Program-made: the position numbers and the translations under genes
The notes under the pieces: model-generated
Told to the model about the DNA's origin: nothing
Database searches by the model: none
The model's input: the letters and a program-made list of their open reading frames with translations, nothing else
Source: Sulfurimonas sp.
GTDB taxonomy: Bacteria; Campylobacterota; Campylobacteria; Campylobacterales; Sulfurimonadaceae
Direction: 5' to 3'
Length of the DNA stretch: 12,838 nt
Assembly (NCBI GenBank): GCA_030646745.1
Contig: JAUSKV010000133.1
Location: 1-12,838, forward strand
In this document: positions 1 to 6,562 of the stretch, piece after piece
How the letters are laid out: each line of letters opens with the position of its first letter
Numbering within the stretch: the stretch's first letter is position 1

Positions 1-141
1 TTCCCCTTTATTTATCAAATCTATTATTAAAATTTATTGGCTACTTTTTAGAAATCGCGTTAGCAAATAACTGTAAATATTACTCTTGTTTAAAAATCGG
101 CTTTTGCAACAACTTTTCCCTTTATCAATTTACTTTTTATT

Positions 142-171
142 TCGCTAATTCTAAAAATAAGTGCAATTTTC
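142..171 (+). repeat. IS30-family left terminal inverted repeat
   Basis: This 30-bp end matches the reverse complement of 1411-1440 at 28 of 30 positions; the mismatches are at positions 5 and 24 of the repeat. The shared core is AATTCTAAAAATAAGTGC. It lies 8 bases beyond the transposase stop codon. Confidence 0.85.
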
Positions 172-238
172 ACCTAAAATTAACTAGCTAATTTTTTACT
201 CATTTCACTGAAAAATACTTCATATGGAGTTTTATACC

Positions 239-257
239 CTCAAGGGCACCTAGTATA
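239..257 (-). repeat. Insert F in transposase (19 nt)
   Basis: On the coding strand it separates RPRKVL from GYKTPYEVF and carries GGTGCCCTTGAGGGTA. This is the same motif as in inserts D and E with one C fewer, so a 20-nt ancestor that lost a base would explain the 19 nt. Removing 19 nt restores LGYKTP. Confidence 0.72.
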
Positions 258-306
258 CAAGCACTTTTCTAGGTCTATGGTTAAGTCTGTTTTGAATCAT
301 AATAAT

Positions 307-326
307 TTACCCTCAAGGGGTACCTC
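307..326 (-). repeat. Insert E in transposase (20 nt)
   Basis: On the coding strand the 20 nt GAGGTACCCCTTGAGGGTAA separate SKND from IIMIQNRLNHRPRK. Removing exactly 20 nt gives the 13-residue spacing between F and RLN seen in other IS30 transposases. The same sequence, with G for one A, forms the core of insert D. It can fold as ACCC-TCAAG-GGGT. Confidence 0.75.
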
Positions 327-391
327 GTCATTCTTAGAAACATTTGTAAACTCACTTTTCTTAGGCAAATATTGTCTTATCAATCCATTTG

Positions 392-446
392 CACCCCAAG
401 GGCATTTACCCTCAAGGGGCACCTCGTCCTCATTTCGTTCAGGGCA
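392..446 (-). repeat. Insert D in transposase (55 nt, compound)
   Basis: On the coding strand it separates SWERGLNEHT from NGLIRQYLPKK, where the family is continuous, and introduces stops. It holds two motif copies in direct orientation, GGTGCCCCTTGAGGGTA and ATGCCCTTGGGGTGC. Its outer parts (TGCCCTGAACGAAAT and GCCCTTGGGGTGCA) match insert A when the middle 28 nt are removed. The middle 28 nt match insert E and its border bases. This looks like one unit inserted inside another. Confidence 0.7.
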
Positions 447-595
447 TGTGTTCATTTAAGCCTCTTTCCCAAGAGTGATATGGATTTGCAAAGTAAAAAT
501 CAGCATCAAGTGCAGCTGCTGCTACTTCTTTGTGATATGCAAACTCTTTGCCATTGTCACTTGTGATTGTATGAGTAATGGCTTTGATAGGTTTG

Positions 596-615
596 GATAT
601 CAGGGGCACCGAGGT
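596..615 (-). repeat. Insert C in transposase (about 18 nt, in frame)
   Basis: On the coding strand the stretch CCTCGGTGCCCCTGATATCC lies between ALIEM and KPIKAITHTITSDNGKEF. Family spacing leaves about six extra codons, so this insert keeps the frame. GGTGCCCCT-GA matches the motif of inserts D, E and F, with degraded flanks. It could instead be a local sequence variant, since it does not break the frame. Confidence 0.5.
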
Positions 616-863
616 CATCTCTATGAGTGCTTGGTTTACAATCCTAGCTTCTTTGGATGGAACATTCTTGATTATTGTAAACTTTGATTTTCTATCTACA
701 ACAGTGACTAATGCACCAATATGATTTTTACCTATTACAGTATCTATTTCCAGATCTCCAATTCAAGATTTCTCCTCTACTATTTTTGGTCTTTTATCTA
801 TCATCACTCGGTCTATAATCGTGCCTCTAGCTTTATAATCATTTGAACGTTTGTGATATTTTT

Positions 864-910
864 ACCGATCGGCTTTTAAGCCTCACTTGGTCTGACGCTT
901 GTTGAGCTAG
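864..910 (-). repeat. Insert B in transposase (47 nt), different sequence
   Basis: On the coding strand it separates LRHKN from KKYHKRSND, where IS30 transposases run continuously. It is 47 nt and brings an in-frame TAA. It lacks the TGCCCTTGAGGG motif of the other inserts but holds a hairpin (GGCTT-AA-AAGCC) and the palindrome CCGATCGG. Both junctions sit in A-runs, so the borders can slide by a few bases. Confidence 0.6.
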
Positions 911-1265
911 TATTTTTATGTCTAAGTGAGGTATATAATTTACCGCCATTTGCTTTGTTGTAATAGATATAGCGATAGATAGTCTCATGAACAACATACA
1001 TTCCTGTATCAAGTTTCATTCGTCCTGATATTTGCTCTGGAGACCAATCCTCTTTTAGCTTAATGCGTATGTACTTTTCTACTCTCTTTGTAATTGATTC
1101 TCGTTTAGATTTTTCTTGATGTTTTTTTGTAGATTGTATCTGTGCTAATTCCCGATTATATCCTCGAAAAGCATCTCTTTTTCGTCTTAACTCTCTGCTT
1201 ATTGTTGAGGGATGAACTGATAGCTCTTTTGCTGTCTCTTTTTGGTTAAATACAGCCTTTTGTAA

Positions 1266-1290
1266 AGCTGTACCCCAAGGGCATTTCTTT
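1266..1290 (-). repeat. Insert A in transposase (about 25 nt)
   Basis: On the coding strand this stretch separates RYQICL from QKAVFNQKETA and carries ATGCCCTTGGGGT. IS30 spacing between RYQI and the helix-turn-helix suggests about 25 nt are extra, shifting the frame by one. The preceding bases (TGCCTGAAAGAAATGCCC) resemble both outer parts of insert D. The exact ends are uncertain by a few bases. Confidence 0.65.
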
Positions 1291-1410
1291 CAGGCAAATC
1301 TGGTATCTTCTCTGTAGGGTTAATTGAGTGTATTTCATGCATCTTCCTATTTTTCTTGGTCGAAAAAATGGTAGCTTATTACTCTTTAACCCTACCTTCC
1401 GACTTTCTTA

Positions 1411-1440
1411 GAAAATGGCACTTATTTTTAGAATTGGCGA
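1411..1440 (-). repeat. IS30-family right terminal inverted repeat
   Basis: This is the partner of 142-171, with 28 of 30 positions identical in inverted orientation. It lies about 70 bases upstream of the transposase start, so it would also hold or neighbour the transposase promoter. Confidence 0.85.
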
Positions 1441-1876
1441 TTTTAAGTTTTTAGTTTGAAACATTTAACAAACAAGGAAAAATATGTCTAAAATCCCTAC
1501 AATATGGGGCTTTTGTGACTTAGCGGACAACTGGCATCTTATCCCTCAGTGGAAACCGTTTTTTTAAATAGTTTAGAAAAGAAATATGGCATTGATGTAA
1601 TAAAAAATATAAGAAAATAGTTTTAATACCAAAGTTTTACATTCAAGGCTAGCAATAGGTTAGAAAAATAATTTTTGAAGTTTTCTTAAAGTCTTTGAAA
1701 ATTCGTTGTTTAGGGTATTTAAAAGAGGTTGTTTATTATGGTGCGGACGGGGAGATTAGTGGACAAAAATATTTTTGATTGAATTGATTATGTTAGAAAG
1801 TTGTATATATGTTGTATATTTCTTAAATTTAAGTTTTTTAAAGTGTTTGAAGTCTTTAATATAGGGGGTTTAAAGG
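1441..1876. other. AT-rich region without a clear gene
   Basis: These 436 bases lie between the IS right end and the tRNA-Ser 3' end. Apart from the possible broken small ORF at 1484-1620 I see no convincing coding sequence. A GC-rich patch stands out at 1741-1764 (GTGCGGACGGGG) in otherwise very AT-rich DNA. I found no second copy of the tRNA-Ser 3' end that would mark an attachment site. Rho-independent termination of the leftward tRNA operon is not obvious; the only nearby palindrome is CTTAAATTTAAG around 1824-1835. Confidence 0.6.
1484..1620 (+). pseudogene. Possible small unknown ORF with a frameshift
   Basis: An ATG at 1484 follows AAGGA and opens a 27-codon frame, starting MSKIPTIWGFCDLADNWH and ending in a run of seven T. 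One more T would join it to LNSLEKKYGIDVIKNIRK and a TAG at 1618-1620, giving a 45-residue protein. The amino-acid make-up of both parts (aromatic-rich, then a lysine-rich helix) looks protein-like, and a homopolymer slip is a plausible break. I do not recognise the protein. It may be the remains of a gene displaced by the adjacent IS, or chance. Confidence 0.3.
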
Positions 1877-1965
1877 TGGTGGACCCTCAGAGATTCGAAC
1901 TCTGGGAGGTATAACCCTCGCCGGTTTTCAAGACCGGTGCATTCGACCAACTCTGCCAAAGATCC
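1877..1965 (-). tRNA. tRNA-Ser(TGA)
   Basis: The minus strand folds as a class II tRNA of 89 nt with encoded CCA. The anticodon arm reads CCGGT-CTTGAAA-ACCGG with anticodon TGA, there is a long variable arm, and the T arm carries GTTCGAATC. The acceptor GGATCTT pairs with AGGGTCC using two G-U pairs. It is the last gene of the four-tRNA operon and reads UCN serine codons. Confidence 0.95.
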
Positions 1966-1996
1966 ACATGTGTAGTTGTAAAAGTAATTATAAAAT

Positions 1997-2070
1997 TGGA
2001 GGTGCCACCCAGATTTGAACTGGGGATAGCAGCTTTGCAGGCTGCGGCCTTACCACTTGGCGATGGCACC
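1997..2070 (-). tRNA. tRNA-Cys(GCA)
   Basis: The minus strand gives a 74-nt tRNA with encoded CCA: acceptor GGTGCCA pairs with TGGCACC, the discriminator is T as usual for cysteine, and the anticodon arm is GCAGC-CTGCAAA-GCTGC with anticodon GCA. It is third in the operon. Confidence 0.96.
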
Positions 2071-2089
2071 AGTCAATCAATTTTTCCAA

Positions 2090-2176
2090 TGGTGCCCGAG
2101 GCCGGACTTGAACCGGCACAGCATTACTACCGGGGGATTTTAAGTCCCCTGCGTCTACCGATTTCGCCACCCGGGC
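2090..2176 (-). tRNA. tRNA-Leu(TAA)
   Basis: The minus strand gives an 87-nt class II tRNA with encoded CCA: acceptor GCCCGGG pairs with CTCGGGC, the anticodon arm is GGGGA-CTTAAAA-TCCCC with anticodon TAA, a long variable arm follows, and the T arm carries GTTCAAGTC. It is second in the operon. Confidence 0.96.
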
Positions 2177-2209
2177 ATTGGGTGTCTTTCAACAATTTAT
2201 AATTTTAAA

Positions 2210-2284
2210 TGGAGCGGGAAACGAGGTTCGAACTCGCGACCCCAACCTTGGCAAGGTTGTGCTCTACCACTGAGCTATTCCCGC
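2210..2284 (-). tRNA. tRNA-Gly(GCC)
   Basis: The minus strand gives a 75-nt tRNA with encoded CCA: acceptor GCGGGAA pairs with TTTCCCGC, the D arm is AGCTCAGTGGTAGAGC, and the anticodon loop is TTGCCAA with anticodon GCC. It is the first gene after the operon promoter. Confidence 0.96.
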
Positions 2285-2318
2285 AATTTTTTACGCACTT
2301 ATTTTTTAAGTGAGCGGA

Positions 2319-2347
2319 ATTATAGCCACTTTATTTTCGTTTGTAAA
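2319..2347 (-). promoter_or_regulatory. Promoter of the tRNA operon
   Basis: Reading leftward, TTTACA (2342-2347) and TATAAT (2319-2324) are separated by exactly 17 bp. The start would fall near 2312, about 28 bases before tRNA-Gly. The leader holds a short hairpin (CACTT-loop-AAGTG, 2296-2312). It is unusually close to consensus for this genome, as expected for a stable-RNA operon. Confidence 0.75.
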
Positions 2348-2355
2348 GAGTTTTT

Positions 2356-2384
2356 CTTATAAAATTTAAAAAAAATGATATAAT
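2356..2384 (+). promoter_or_regulatory. Promoter of ilvD
   Basis: TATAAT at 2379-2384 lies 31 bases before the ilvD ATG. A poor -35 candidate (CTTATA, 2356-2361) stands 17 bp upstream. It is back to back with the tRNA promoter, with only 8 bp between the two -35 boxes. The leader is too short for a classic attenuator. Confidence 0.6.
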
Positions 2385-2415
2385 CCCATTTACATTATAT
2401 GGTATAAGGATTTTT

Positions 2416-4101
2416 ATGAGAAGTGATACTATAAAAAAGGGGTTTGACCAGGCTCCTCATCGCTCACTTTTAAGAGCAACAGGTTTGAAAGATGAAGATT
2501 TTAACAAGCCGTTTATCGGCATAGCAAATAGCTATATAGATATTATTCCTGGACATTTTTTCTTACATGAATATGGAGAGATAGTAAAAGAGGCTATCCG
2601 TGAAGCTGGAGGAGTTCCATTTGTCTTTAACACTATTGGTGTGGATGATGGAATTGCTATGGGGCATGATGGCATGCTGTATTCGCTCCCTTCTCGTGAA
2701 ATAATTGCGGATTCGATTGAAACTGTGATGAATGCACATAAGTTAGATGCGATGATTTGTATTCCAAATTGCGATAAAATTGTTCCTGGAATGATTATGG
2801 GGGCACTTCGTGTTAATGTTCCGACTGTTTTTGTTTCAGGCGGTCCAATGGCTGCTGGGCATAAAAAAGATGGAACGCCGATAGATTTGGCTACTGCTTT
2901 TGAAGCTGTCGGTCAACATGCCGAGGGCAAAATAAGTGATGCAGAACTTTATGAGATAGAGTGTGAAGCTTGCCCATCCGGTGGAAGCTGTTCTGGCATG
3001 TTTACGGCAAACTCCATGAATACTCTATGTGAAGCCATGGGAATTGCACTCCCAGGAAATGGAACTATTTTGGCTATGACGCCTGCTCGTATTGAATTAG
3101 TGAAAAAAGCTGCTAAAAGAGTTGTTGAGATGGCTAAAGCAGATGATCCAAAATATAATATTCGCAATGTTTTAAATGAAAAAGCCATTCATAATGCTTT
3201 TGTTGTTGACATGGCGATGGGCGGAAGTTCAAATACGGTTCTTCACATGTTAGCTATTGCAAAAGAGGCTGAAGTTGATTTTCCAATAGAAAAAATTAAT
3301 GAAATCGCTGACAATGTAGCACATATTGCAAAAATTTCTCCTTCTCTCTCGACTGTTCACATGGATGATATTAACCGTGCCGGCGGTGTTAATGCTGTTA
3401 TGAAAGAGGTGAGTCGTCGTGGCGGAATGCTTCATCTTGATAACTTGACTGTAACGGGTGAAACTCTTGGAGAGCGAATAGCAGATGCTAAAATTTTGGA
3501 TGAAACGATTATTCACACGAATGAAAATGCTTATTCAAAAGTGGGGGGTCTTTCTATTTTATTCGGAAATCTTGCCACAGAGGGTGCGGTTGTAAAAACT
3601 GCAGGCATAACCGGGAACATGAGACAATTTAAAGGTAAAGCAATATGTTTTAACTCTCAACAGCAAGCACTTGCTGGGATCATGGCTCATAAAGTTAAAT
3701 CTGGTGATGTAGTAGTTATCCGTTACGAAGGTCCAAAAGGCGGACCTGGTATGCAAGAGATGTTAGCACCAACTTCACTCATTATGGGAATGGGACTTGG
3801 TGAAAGTGTTGCACTTATTACAGATGGCCGTTTTTCTGGAGCTACGCGTGGAGCAAGTATAGGTCATATCTCTCCTGAGGCTGCTGAGGGCGGTTTAATC
3901 GCACTTGTAGAAGATGGCGATGAGATTGAGCTTGATGTTGATACGCATTTACTGCAACTCAATGTAAGTGAAGATGTGATTGAAAAAAGAAGAGCTAACT
4001 GGAAACCTCATAAAAATGAGGTAAAATCCAAGTGGTTAAAGCGTTATGCACTATTGGTTTCTAACGCTTCAAACGGCGCAGTTTTAAAGACTGAGCTATA
4101 A
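2416..4101 (+). CDS. ilvD: Dihydroxy-acid dehydratase
   Basis: IlvD removes water from 2,3-dihydroxy-isovalerate and 2,3-dihydroxy-3-methylvalerate to give the 2-keto acids that precede valine and isoleucine (and leucine and pantothenate by extension). It is a cytoplasmic iron-sulfur enzyme. At 561 residues it is full length for the family. Visible motifs are [20 protein letters not shown] (75-94), the cluster motif [10 protein letters not shown] with Cys119, and [16 protein letters not shown] with Cys186 and Cys192. Near residue 45 it has PGH, as I recall for the E. coli protein, where plant-type enzymes have PCN with an extra Cys. The C-terminal part has [12 protein letters not shown] and [10 protein letters not shown]. 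The start is ATG after AAGGA (2406-2410). No other ilv gene is nearby; the next gene is thrS, beyond a strong hairpin. Confidence 0.97.
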   Translation: MRSDTIKKGFDQAPHRSLLRATGLKDEDFNKPFIGIANSYIDIIPGHFFLHEYGEIVKEAIREAGGVPFVFNTIGVDDGIAMGHDGMLYSLPSREIIADSIETVMNAHKLDAMICIPNCDKIVPGMIMGALRVNVPTVFVSGGPMAAGHKKDGTPIDLATAFEAVGQHAEGKISDAELYEIECEACPSGGSCSGMFTANSMNTLCEAMGIALPGNGTILAMTPARIELVKKAAKRVVEMAKADDPKYNIRNVLNEKAIHNAFVVDMAMGGSSNTVLHMLAIAKEAEVDFPIEKINEIADNVAHIAKISPSLSTVHMDDINRAGGVNAVMKEVSRRGGMLHLDNLTVTGETLGERIADAKILDETIIHTNENAYSKVGGLSILFGNLATEGAVVKTAGITGNMRQFKGKAICFNSQQQALAGIMAHKVKSGDVVVIRYEGPKGGPGMQEMLAPTSLIMGMGLGESVALITDGRFSGATRGASIGHISPEAAEGGLIALVEDGDEIELDVDTHLLQLNVSEDVIEKRRANWKPHKNEVKSKWLKRYALLVSNASNGAVLKTEL

Positions 4102-4106
4102 AATAT

Positions 4107-4148
4107 CTTGGCATGTGGAACTTATTTTTTAAGTTTCTACATGCCAAG
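4107..4148 (+). terminator. Strong hairpin between ilvD and thrS
   Basis: The arms are CTTGGCATGT..GAACTT and AAGTTTCTACATGCCAAG, near-perfectly paired around a TATTTTTT loop. No T-run follows on the plus strand, so as a rho-independent terminator it is atypical; it may instead be an mRNA-stabilising or attenuating stem between ilvD and thrS. The right arm shares AGTTTCTACATGCCAA with the hairpin after infC. Confidence 0.6.
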
Positions 4149-4176
4149 AAAGAAACTTAAATAAGGATTATAAATT

Positions 4177-5985
4177 TTGAATGCAATCGCAATAAAACAT
4201 AATGATGAAATAATTGATTTACAAACTGCCAAAGAGCTTGGATTTGAGGGAGAACAGATACTTCTTGATAACTCACCTGATTCTTTAGAAGTTCTTCGCC
4301 ACTCAACGGCTCACTTGATGGCTCAAGCTATAAAGTCACTCTACTCGGATGCAGAGTTTTATGTTGGACCAACCGTAAAAGAGGGATTTTATTATGATTT
4401 TAAAACATCGCACGAGATAGGTGAGGGTGATTTAAAAAATATTGAAAAAGAGATGCTTTCTTTTGCTAAAAAGAAATACGAAATTGAAAAATATGATATT
4501 TCTATAGATGAAGCAAAAGAAAAGTTTAAAAATGATCACCTGAAACTAGCAGTAATGGAAAGAATTCAAGGTGACAGAGTGTCTATCTATAAACAAGGCG
4601 AGTTTGAAGACCTCTGCCGTGGTCCCCACCTTCCAAATATCGGCTTAATTCGTTATTTCAAACTTATGAAAATAGCGGGTGCATACCTTGGCGGTGATTC
4701 TAAAAACGAGGTTCTGACTCGTATTTACGGTATCGCTTTTGCTGACAAAGAGGCATTGAAGGCTCACTTAGACATGATTGCCGAAGCTGAAAAAAGAGAC
4801 CATAGAAAACTTGGTAACGAGATGAAACTTTTTACTTTCCGTGAAGAGGTAGGCGCTGGTTTTCCTATCTGGCTTCCTGCGGGTGGAAGACTTCGCGCAA
4901 GATTAGAATCACTCCTGTTTAAAGCACACCGTAAACGCGGTTATGAGCCTGTTCGTGGCCCTGAAATGCTTAGAAGTGATTTATGGAAAACATCTGGACA
5001 CTATCAAAACTATGGCGAAAACATGTATTTCACAAACATAGATGAACTTGAATTTGGTGTCAAACCTATGAACTGCGTTGGGCATATTAAAGTTTATGAA
5101 GAGGAGTTGCACTCGTACCGTGATTTGCCACTCAAATATTTTGAGTATGGTGTGGTTCACCGTCATGAAATGACTGGCGCACTTCATGGACTCTTTCGTG
5201 TTCGTGAATTTACTCAAGATGATGCACACATTTTTTGTACTTCTGAGCAGATTGAAGAGCAGATTATAGAAGTTGTAGATTTTGTCGATAAGATAATGAG
5301 CACGTTTGAGTTTAATTATAAAATGATGATTTCTACTAAACCAGCCAAAGCGGTTGGAAGTGATGAAGTGTGGGAAATTTCAACTCAGGCGCTTAAAAAT
5401 GCTATGAATAAAAACAACCTTCCTTATGAGATAGATGAGGGTGGCGGAGCTTTTTATGGTCCAAAAATTGACATAAAAATTACGGACGCAATCGGTCGTG
5501 AATGGCAGTGCGGAACGATTCAGTTAGATTTTAATTTACCTGAGCGATTTGAGCTTCAATATAATGGCGAAAATAACGATAAAATACAGCCAGTAATGAT
5601 TCACAGAGCAATTCTTGGTTCATTTGAGCGATTTATAGGTATTTTAACCGAGCATTATGCCGGTGAATTCCCGATGTTTATTGCTCCTACACAAGTTGCA
5701 ATTGTTCCGGTTGCAGATACGCATAAAGAGTATGCTAAGGAATTATCAGATAAACTTATCGACATTGGTGCTGATAGTGAGATATTCGCGAAAAATGATT
5801 CTTTAAATAAAAGAATTAGAACAGCCGAAAAAACGCGTGTTCCGATGATAGTTGTGATAGGCGACGAAGAAATTGCAGGCAAAACTGTAGCAATAAGAGA
5901 CCGTCGAACAAGGGAACAATACAATCTAAGCGAAAAAGAATTTTTATCGCTTATACAAACTAAAATAAATGAGGTAAATTTTTGA
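4177..5985 (+). CDS. thrS: Threonyl-tRNA synthetase (no TGS domain)
   Basis: ThrRS charges tRNA-Thr and edits mischarged serine. At 602 residues it is about 40 shorter than the E. coli enzyme: HSTAH begins at residue 42, so the N-terminal TGS domain is missing. The editing domain has H42/H46 and C147/H151 (LCRGPH). The class II catalytic core has the zinc ligands C300 (PMNCVGH), H351 (QDDAHIFC) and H476 (MIHRAILGS), motif 2 [27 protein letters not shown] and motif 3 with R485. The anticodon-binding domain starts near residue 503 ([10 protein letters not shown]). The start is TTG at 4177 with AAGGA 8 bases upstream; no ATG fits as well. Its TGA overlaps the infC start (TTGA). The hairpin at 4107-4148 precedes it, and I see no clear promoter of its own. 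Confidence 0.96.
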   Translation: MNAIAIKHNDEIIDLQTAKELGFEGEQILLDNSPDSLEVLRHSTAHLMAQAIKSLYSDAEFYVGPTVKEGFYYDFKTSHEIGEGDLKNIEKEMLSFAKKKYEIEKYDISIDEAKEKFKNDHLKLAVMERIQGDRVSIYKQGEFEDLCRGPHLPNIGLIRYFKLMKIAGAYLGGDSKNEVLTRIYGIAFADKEALKAHLDMIAEAEKRDHRKLGNEMKLFTFREEVGAGFPIWLPAGGRLRARLESLLFKAHRKRGYEPVRGPEMLRSDLWKTSGHYQNYGENMYFTNIDELEFGVKPMNCVGHIKVYEEELHSYRDLPLKYFEYGVVHRHEMTGALHGLFRVREFTQDDAHIFCTSEQIEEQIIEVVDFVDKIMSTFEFNYKMMISTKPAKAVGSDEVWEISTQALKNAMNKNNLPYEIDEGGGAFYGPKIDIKITDAIGREWQCGTIQLDFNLPERFELQYNGENNDKIQPVMIHRAILGSFERFIGILTEHYAGEFPMFIAPTQVAIVPVADTHKEYAKELSDKLIDIGADSEIFAKNDSLNKRIRTAEKTRVPMIVVIGDEEIAGKTVAIRDRRTREQYNLSEKEFLSLIQTKINEVNF

Positions 5986-6497
5986 GTAAAAAAACTGACC
6001 GTGTCATAATGAATGATGATATCCGTGTATCTGAGGTGCGATGTAATGTTGATGGAGCGGAGTCTTTAGGAATTATTTCTACAGATGAAGCTATGGCAAA
6101 AGCAAATGAACTTGGCTTAGATTTAGTTTTGATAGCTCCTGAGGCTAAACCGCCTGTTGCAAAGATAATGGATTACGGCAAGTATAGATATCAAGAAGAG
6201 AAAAAGCAAAAGGAACAAAGAAAAAATCAGACTAAGGTAGATGTAAAAGAGATTAAGCTATCTGTTAAAATTGCCGAGAATGACATCAACTATAAAGTAA
6301 AGCATGCAAGAGAGTTTTTAGCAGAAGGCAAACATGTAAAATTTCGTGTCTTCTTAAGAGGTCGTGAAATGGCGAATCCTGAAGCTGGAAGAGATGTTCT
6401 TTTGAGAGTTTGGGCTATGGTAGAAGATGTTGGAACTATGGATAAAACACCTCGTTTTGAAGGCCGCTACTATAATATGCTCGTTCTTCCTAAATAG
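5982..6497 (+). CDS. infC: Translation initiation factor IF-3
   Basis: IF-3 binds the 30S subunit, keeps it free of 50S and checks the initiator tRNA and start codon. The 171 residues show the N-domain ([35 protein letters not shown] ending at 66), a lysine-rich linker helix (about 70-85) and the C-domain ([22 protein letters not shown]). The start is TTG at 5982, overlapping the thrS stop by three bases, with GAGG 8 bases upstream. A non-ATG start is known for infC in other bacteria (AUU in E. coli), where it allows IF-3 to repress its own translation; TTG here may serve the same end, which is inference. rpmI and rplT, which follow infC in many bacteria, are absent; a convergent transporter gene lies downstream. 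Confidence 0.96.
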   Translation: MSKKTDRVIMNDDIRVSEVRCNVDGAESLGIISTDEAMAKANELGLDLVLIAPEAKPPVAKIMDYGKYRYQEEKKQKEQRKNQTKVDVKEIKLSVKIAENDINYKVKHAREFLAEGKHVKFRVFLRGREMANPEAGRDVLLRVWAMVEDVGTMDKTPRFEGRYYNMLVLPK

Positions 6498-6519
6498 ATA
6501 AATACTTTCATAAACATAG

Positions 6520-6562
6520 TTTCTACATGCCAACTCATTGAGATTGATTAGGCATGTAGAAA
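6520..6562. terminator. Hairpin downstream of infC
   Basis: Perfect 12-bp arms TTTCTACATGCC (6520-6531) and GGCATGTAGAAA (6551-6562) enclose a 19-nt loop. It lies in the convergent gap between infC and the MFS gene and shares its arm sequence with the hairpin after ilvD. A purine run rather than a T-run follows on the plus strand, so it may act as a terminator only together with the adjacent stem at 6561-6595. Confidence 0.55.

Larger units (their letters stand above)
180..1338 (-). pseudogene. IS30-family transposase, interrupted by six short inserts
   Basis: The gene would encode a DDE transposase that cuts and joins the IS ends. It starts at ATG 1336-1338 (ribosome site AGGAAG just upstream) and ends at TAA 180-182. 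Reading the minus strand and switching frame at each insert gives, in order: LTLQRRYQI, a helix-turn-helix ETAKELSVHPSTISRELRR, DWSPEQISGRM, HETIYRYIYY, KKYHKRSNDYKARGTI, GDLEIDTVIG (first D), TITSDNGKEF (second D), SWERGLNE (catalytic E), NGLIRQYLPKKSEF, NRLNHRPRKVLGYKTPYEVF. Inserts lie at 1266-1290, 864-910, 596-615, 392-446, 307-326 and 239-257. Without them about 324 codons remain, normal for the family. Two further defects are an in-frame TGA at 763-765 where Arg is expected (EEKS-stop-IGD), and Leu in place of the usual Trp of the GDWE motif. Frame reconstruction uses family spacing from memory. Confidence 0.85.
142..1440 (-). mobile_element. IS30-family insertion sequence, degenerate
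   Basis: The element is bounded by imperfect 30-bp inverted repeats and holds one leftward transposase gene that fills almost all of it. The family call rests on the transposase reading: an N-terminal helix-turn-helix with STISREL, then GDLEID, TITSDNGKEF and SWERGLNE carrying the DDE residues in the IS30 arrangement. Present length is 1299 bp. Subtracting the six short insertions in the transposase (184 nt in total) gives about 1115 bp, within the usual IS30 range. No clear target duplication is visible; both flanks are T-rich (ATTT on the left, TTTT on the right), so a 2-3 bp duplication cannot be told from background. It cannot make its own transposase unless the inserts are somehow skipped, but its ends look intact enough to be mobilised in trans. 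Confidence 0.88.

Noticed and set aside
1..141. 3' end of a gene on the minus strand (frame ending KGKVVAKADF)
   Set aside because: The frame is short, meets the IS end within a few codons, and no matching upstream half is evident beyond the IS at 1441.
239..446. Repeated GC-rich units as a CRISPR array
   Set aside because: Units are unequally spaced, too short, and the sequence between them encodes the transposase rather than unrelated spacers.
277..687. Three overlapping plus-strand frames of 60-70 codons
   Set aside because: They lie antisense to the IS30 transposase remnant and are translations of its complement plus the GC-rich inserts; no ribosome sites or protein-like composition of their own.
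1877..1965. tRNA-Ser 3' end as an integration site for a genomic island
   Set aside because: No duplicate of the 3' end and no integrase gene were seen in the 1876 bases to its left.
1887..2202. Frames of 60-68 codons across the tRNA region on both strands
   Set aside because: The region folds into four complete tRNAs; the frames are read-through of tRNA sequence.
2385..2415. Attenuator or leader peptide before ilvD
   Set aside because: Only about 25 transcribed bases precede the ATG, too few for a leader with regulatory codons and alternative stems.
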